Source: a virus. From it: 46,376 nt of DNA. This document shows, piece by piece, positions 45,775-46,376 of this stretch (the first letter of the stretch is position 1; the number at the start of each line of letters is the position of its first letter). The stretch covers positions 1 through 46,376 of IMG/VR virus record IMGVR_UViG_3300045996_000636; one strand, 5' to 3'. The notes under the pieces are model-generated. The model was not told where the DNA came from and did not search any database. It worked only from the letters and a program-made list of their open reading frames with translations. The position numbers were made by a program, and so were the translations under genes.

Positions 45775-46082
45775 ACGACACCCTGAAGCGCTGGCTGCGG
45801 GCGGCCACGTCGGTCGAGCAGATCGAGCTGGCCGAGGCCGTGGGCACCAGCACGAACGTGCTGGAGCAGTACGCGTGCAAGCACCGCATGCCCAGCGCCG
45901 AGCGCGCTATCGCGATCGAACTGGCCGCAGCACCCATCACCCGCCGCAGCAAGGGCCGCCTGCCGCGCCTCTTGCGCACCGACATGGCGACTGCCTGCGC
46001 GAGCTGCGAGTACGCGCGGCGATGCCTCGGCATGGCCGCTGTCGCGTCGGAGTTCGACGCTGTCAAGGAAGGGGGCGAGTGA
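45771..46082 (+). CDS. Cro/YdaS-like HTH regulator
   Basis: 103 residues from the ATG coupled to the leader ORF; the frame is open to a GTG at 45735, but that start lacks a Shine-Dalgarno. LKRWLRAATSVEQIELAEAVGTSTNVLEQYACKHRMPSAERAIAIELA is a compact Cro/YdaS-type HTH. A basic linker (ITRRSKGRLPRLLRTDM) and a Cys motif (CASCEYARRC) follow, perhaps a small metal site. It is the first full gene of the right early transcript and is expected to bind the same dyads as the repressor and favour lytic growth. Confidence 0.82.
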   Translation: MNDTLKRWLRAATSVEQIELAEAVGTSTNVLEQYACKHRMPSAERAIAIELAAAPITRRSKGRLPRLLRTDMATACASCEYARRCLGMAAVASEFDAVKEGGE

Positions 46083-46376
46083 TGGGCGCGACGACGCTGA
46101 AAGCGCTGGAGGCGCTTCACAAGCTGGGCTATGAGCTTGACGGCGTGATCGCCGATGTGGAGCAGGGCAGCGGGTTCGACGCCGTGTGCCTGGAGACGAT
46201 CAAGCGTGTCCGCGCCGCTCTTGCAGCATCAGCAGGCGAGGGGGAGGCGGACCTGCCAGTTTGGTGGAACGACTTCATCACCAACGTTTGCGAACTGCCG
46301 GACCGCACCAGCCCCGAGGACGAGCCGGATGCGATGGTGGCGACGGAGCGCGAACTGGAGAATTGCGCGCTCAATG
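46082..46376 (+). CDS. Early protein of unknown function, 5' part (continues at 1-586)
   Basis: ATG at 46082 overlaps the Cro-like stop (TGATG). GATTLKALEALHKLGYELDGVIADVEQGSGFDAV opens a helical domain, and the frame continues across the circular junction to TAA at 584-586, giving 265 residues in all. In-phase continuity across the ends is the main evidence that the contig is circular. Confidence 0.8.
   Translation, partial: MGATTLKALEALHKLGYELDGVIADVEQGSGFDAVCLETIKRVRAALAASAGEGEADLPVWWNDFITNVCELPDRTSPEDEPDAMVATERELENCALN
46294..46376. repeat. Terminal direct repeat, copy 2 (circularisation overlap)
   Basis: Exact copy of bases 1-83. Joining the two copies gives a circle of 46293 bp in which the gene starting at 46082 reads through in frame. 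Confidence 0.95.

Noticed and set aside
1-46376. A diversity-generating retroelement like that of BPP-1
   Set aside because: Head genes resemble BPP-1, but no reverse transcriptase frame, template repeat or variable repeat pair is visible near the tail fibre.
1-46376. CRISPR arrays, complete tRNA genes or IS elements
   Set aside because: No regularly spaced direct repeats, no complete cloverleaf and no transposase frame were found by reading both strands. Short repeats found are operators, iterons or promoter-like sites.

Overview
The window is a complete temperate podovirus genome, or an excised prophage, about 46.3 kb long and GC-rich. The first 83 bases recur exactly as the last 83, and one reading frame runs in phase across that junction (46082 to the end, then 1 to 586), so the molecule was assembled as a circle. 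The head genes are of the Bordetella phage BPP-1 type (Bbp19-like protein, scaffold, delta-domain-free HK97-fold capsid, Bbp16-like cement protein). The tail and inner core follow the T7 plan: head-tail connector portal, gp11- and gp12-like tail proteins, gp13/14/15-like core proteins and a giant ejection protein. The base composition, the XF1762-type gene, the BPP-1-like head and a CCA-ending tRNA-like attachment site suggest a GC-rich betaproteobacterial host, perhaps Burkholderiales. The host is an inference.

Layout. A lambda-like switch lies at 45587-45770. A peptidase-less HTH repressor is read leftward, and a 28-codon leader ORF plus a Cro-like gene are read rightward, from overlapping promoters that share an operator. 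The right arm (+) runs through the origin junction. It carries small early genes, a terminator, a structured leader, an XF1762/GNAT gene, a cytosine methyltransferase, a primase-helicase, an iteron-like cluster (candidate replication origin), an HTH gene, terminase, head, tail, ejection proteins, tail fibre and lysis genes, ending at 31268. The left arm (-) runs from 44820 down to 31243. It carries small unknown genes, a DUF2800 nuclease, a DUF2815 ssDNA-binding protein, a family B DNA polymerase, small genes, an outer-membrane-type protein, a sigma-like protein, HNH, VRR-NUC, SNF2 helicase, DUF3310, excisionase, integrase, attP and one further unknown gene.

Two genome-wide regulatory codes are visible. 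(1) Seven copies of a dyad operator, TTnAGCA-nn-TGCTnAA, lie at the switch, the left promoter, an internal left promoter, the xis promoter and upstream of the right replication operon. They are the likely sites of the repressor and Cro-like pair. (2) Four copies of a bipartite element, AGTGCACATAGC followed by CAnAAT or TAAATT with exactly 20 bases between GTGCAC and the second box, stand before terS, the head genes, the scaffold/capsid genes and the tail fibre. They look like phage-specific late promoters. A small sigma-like protein (36262-36720) and an HTH protein (4751-5197) are candidate recognition factors.

Other unusual items are a roughly 130-nt multi-helix RNA-like element bounded by 15-bp inverted repeats at 17386-17514, a long hairpin before the XF1762 gene, coupled micro-ORFs of 20 and 28 codons, and tandem paralogous Pro-rich head genes.
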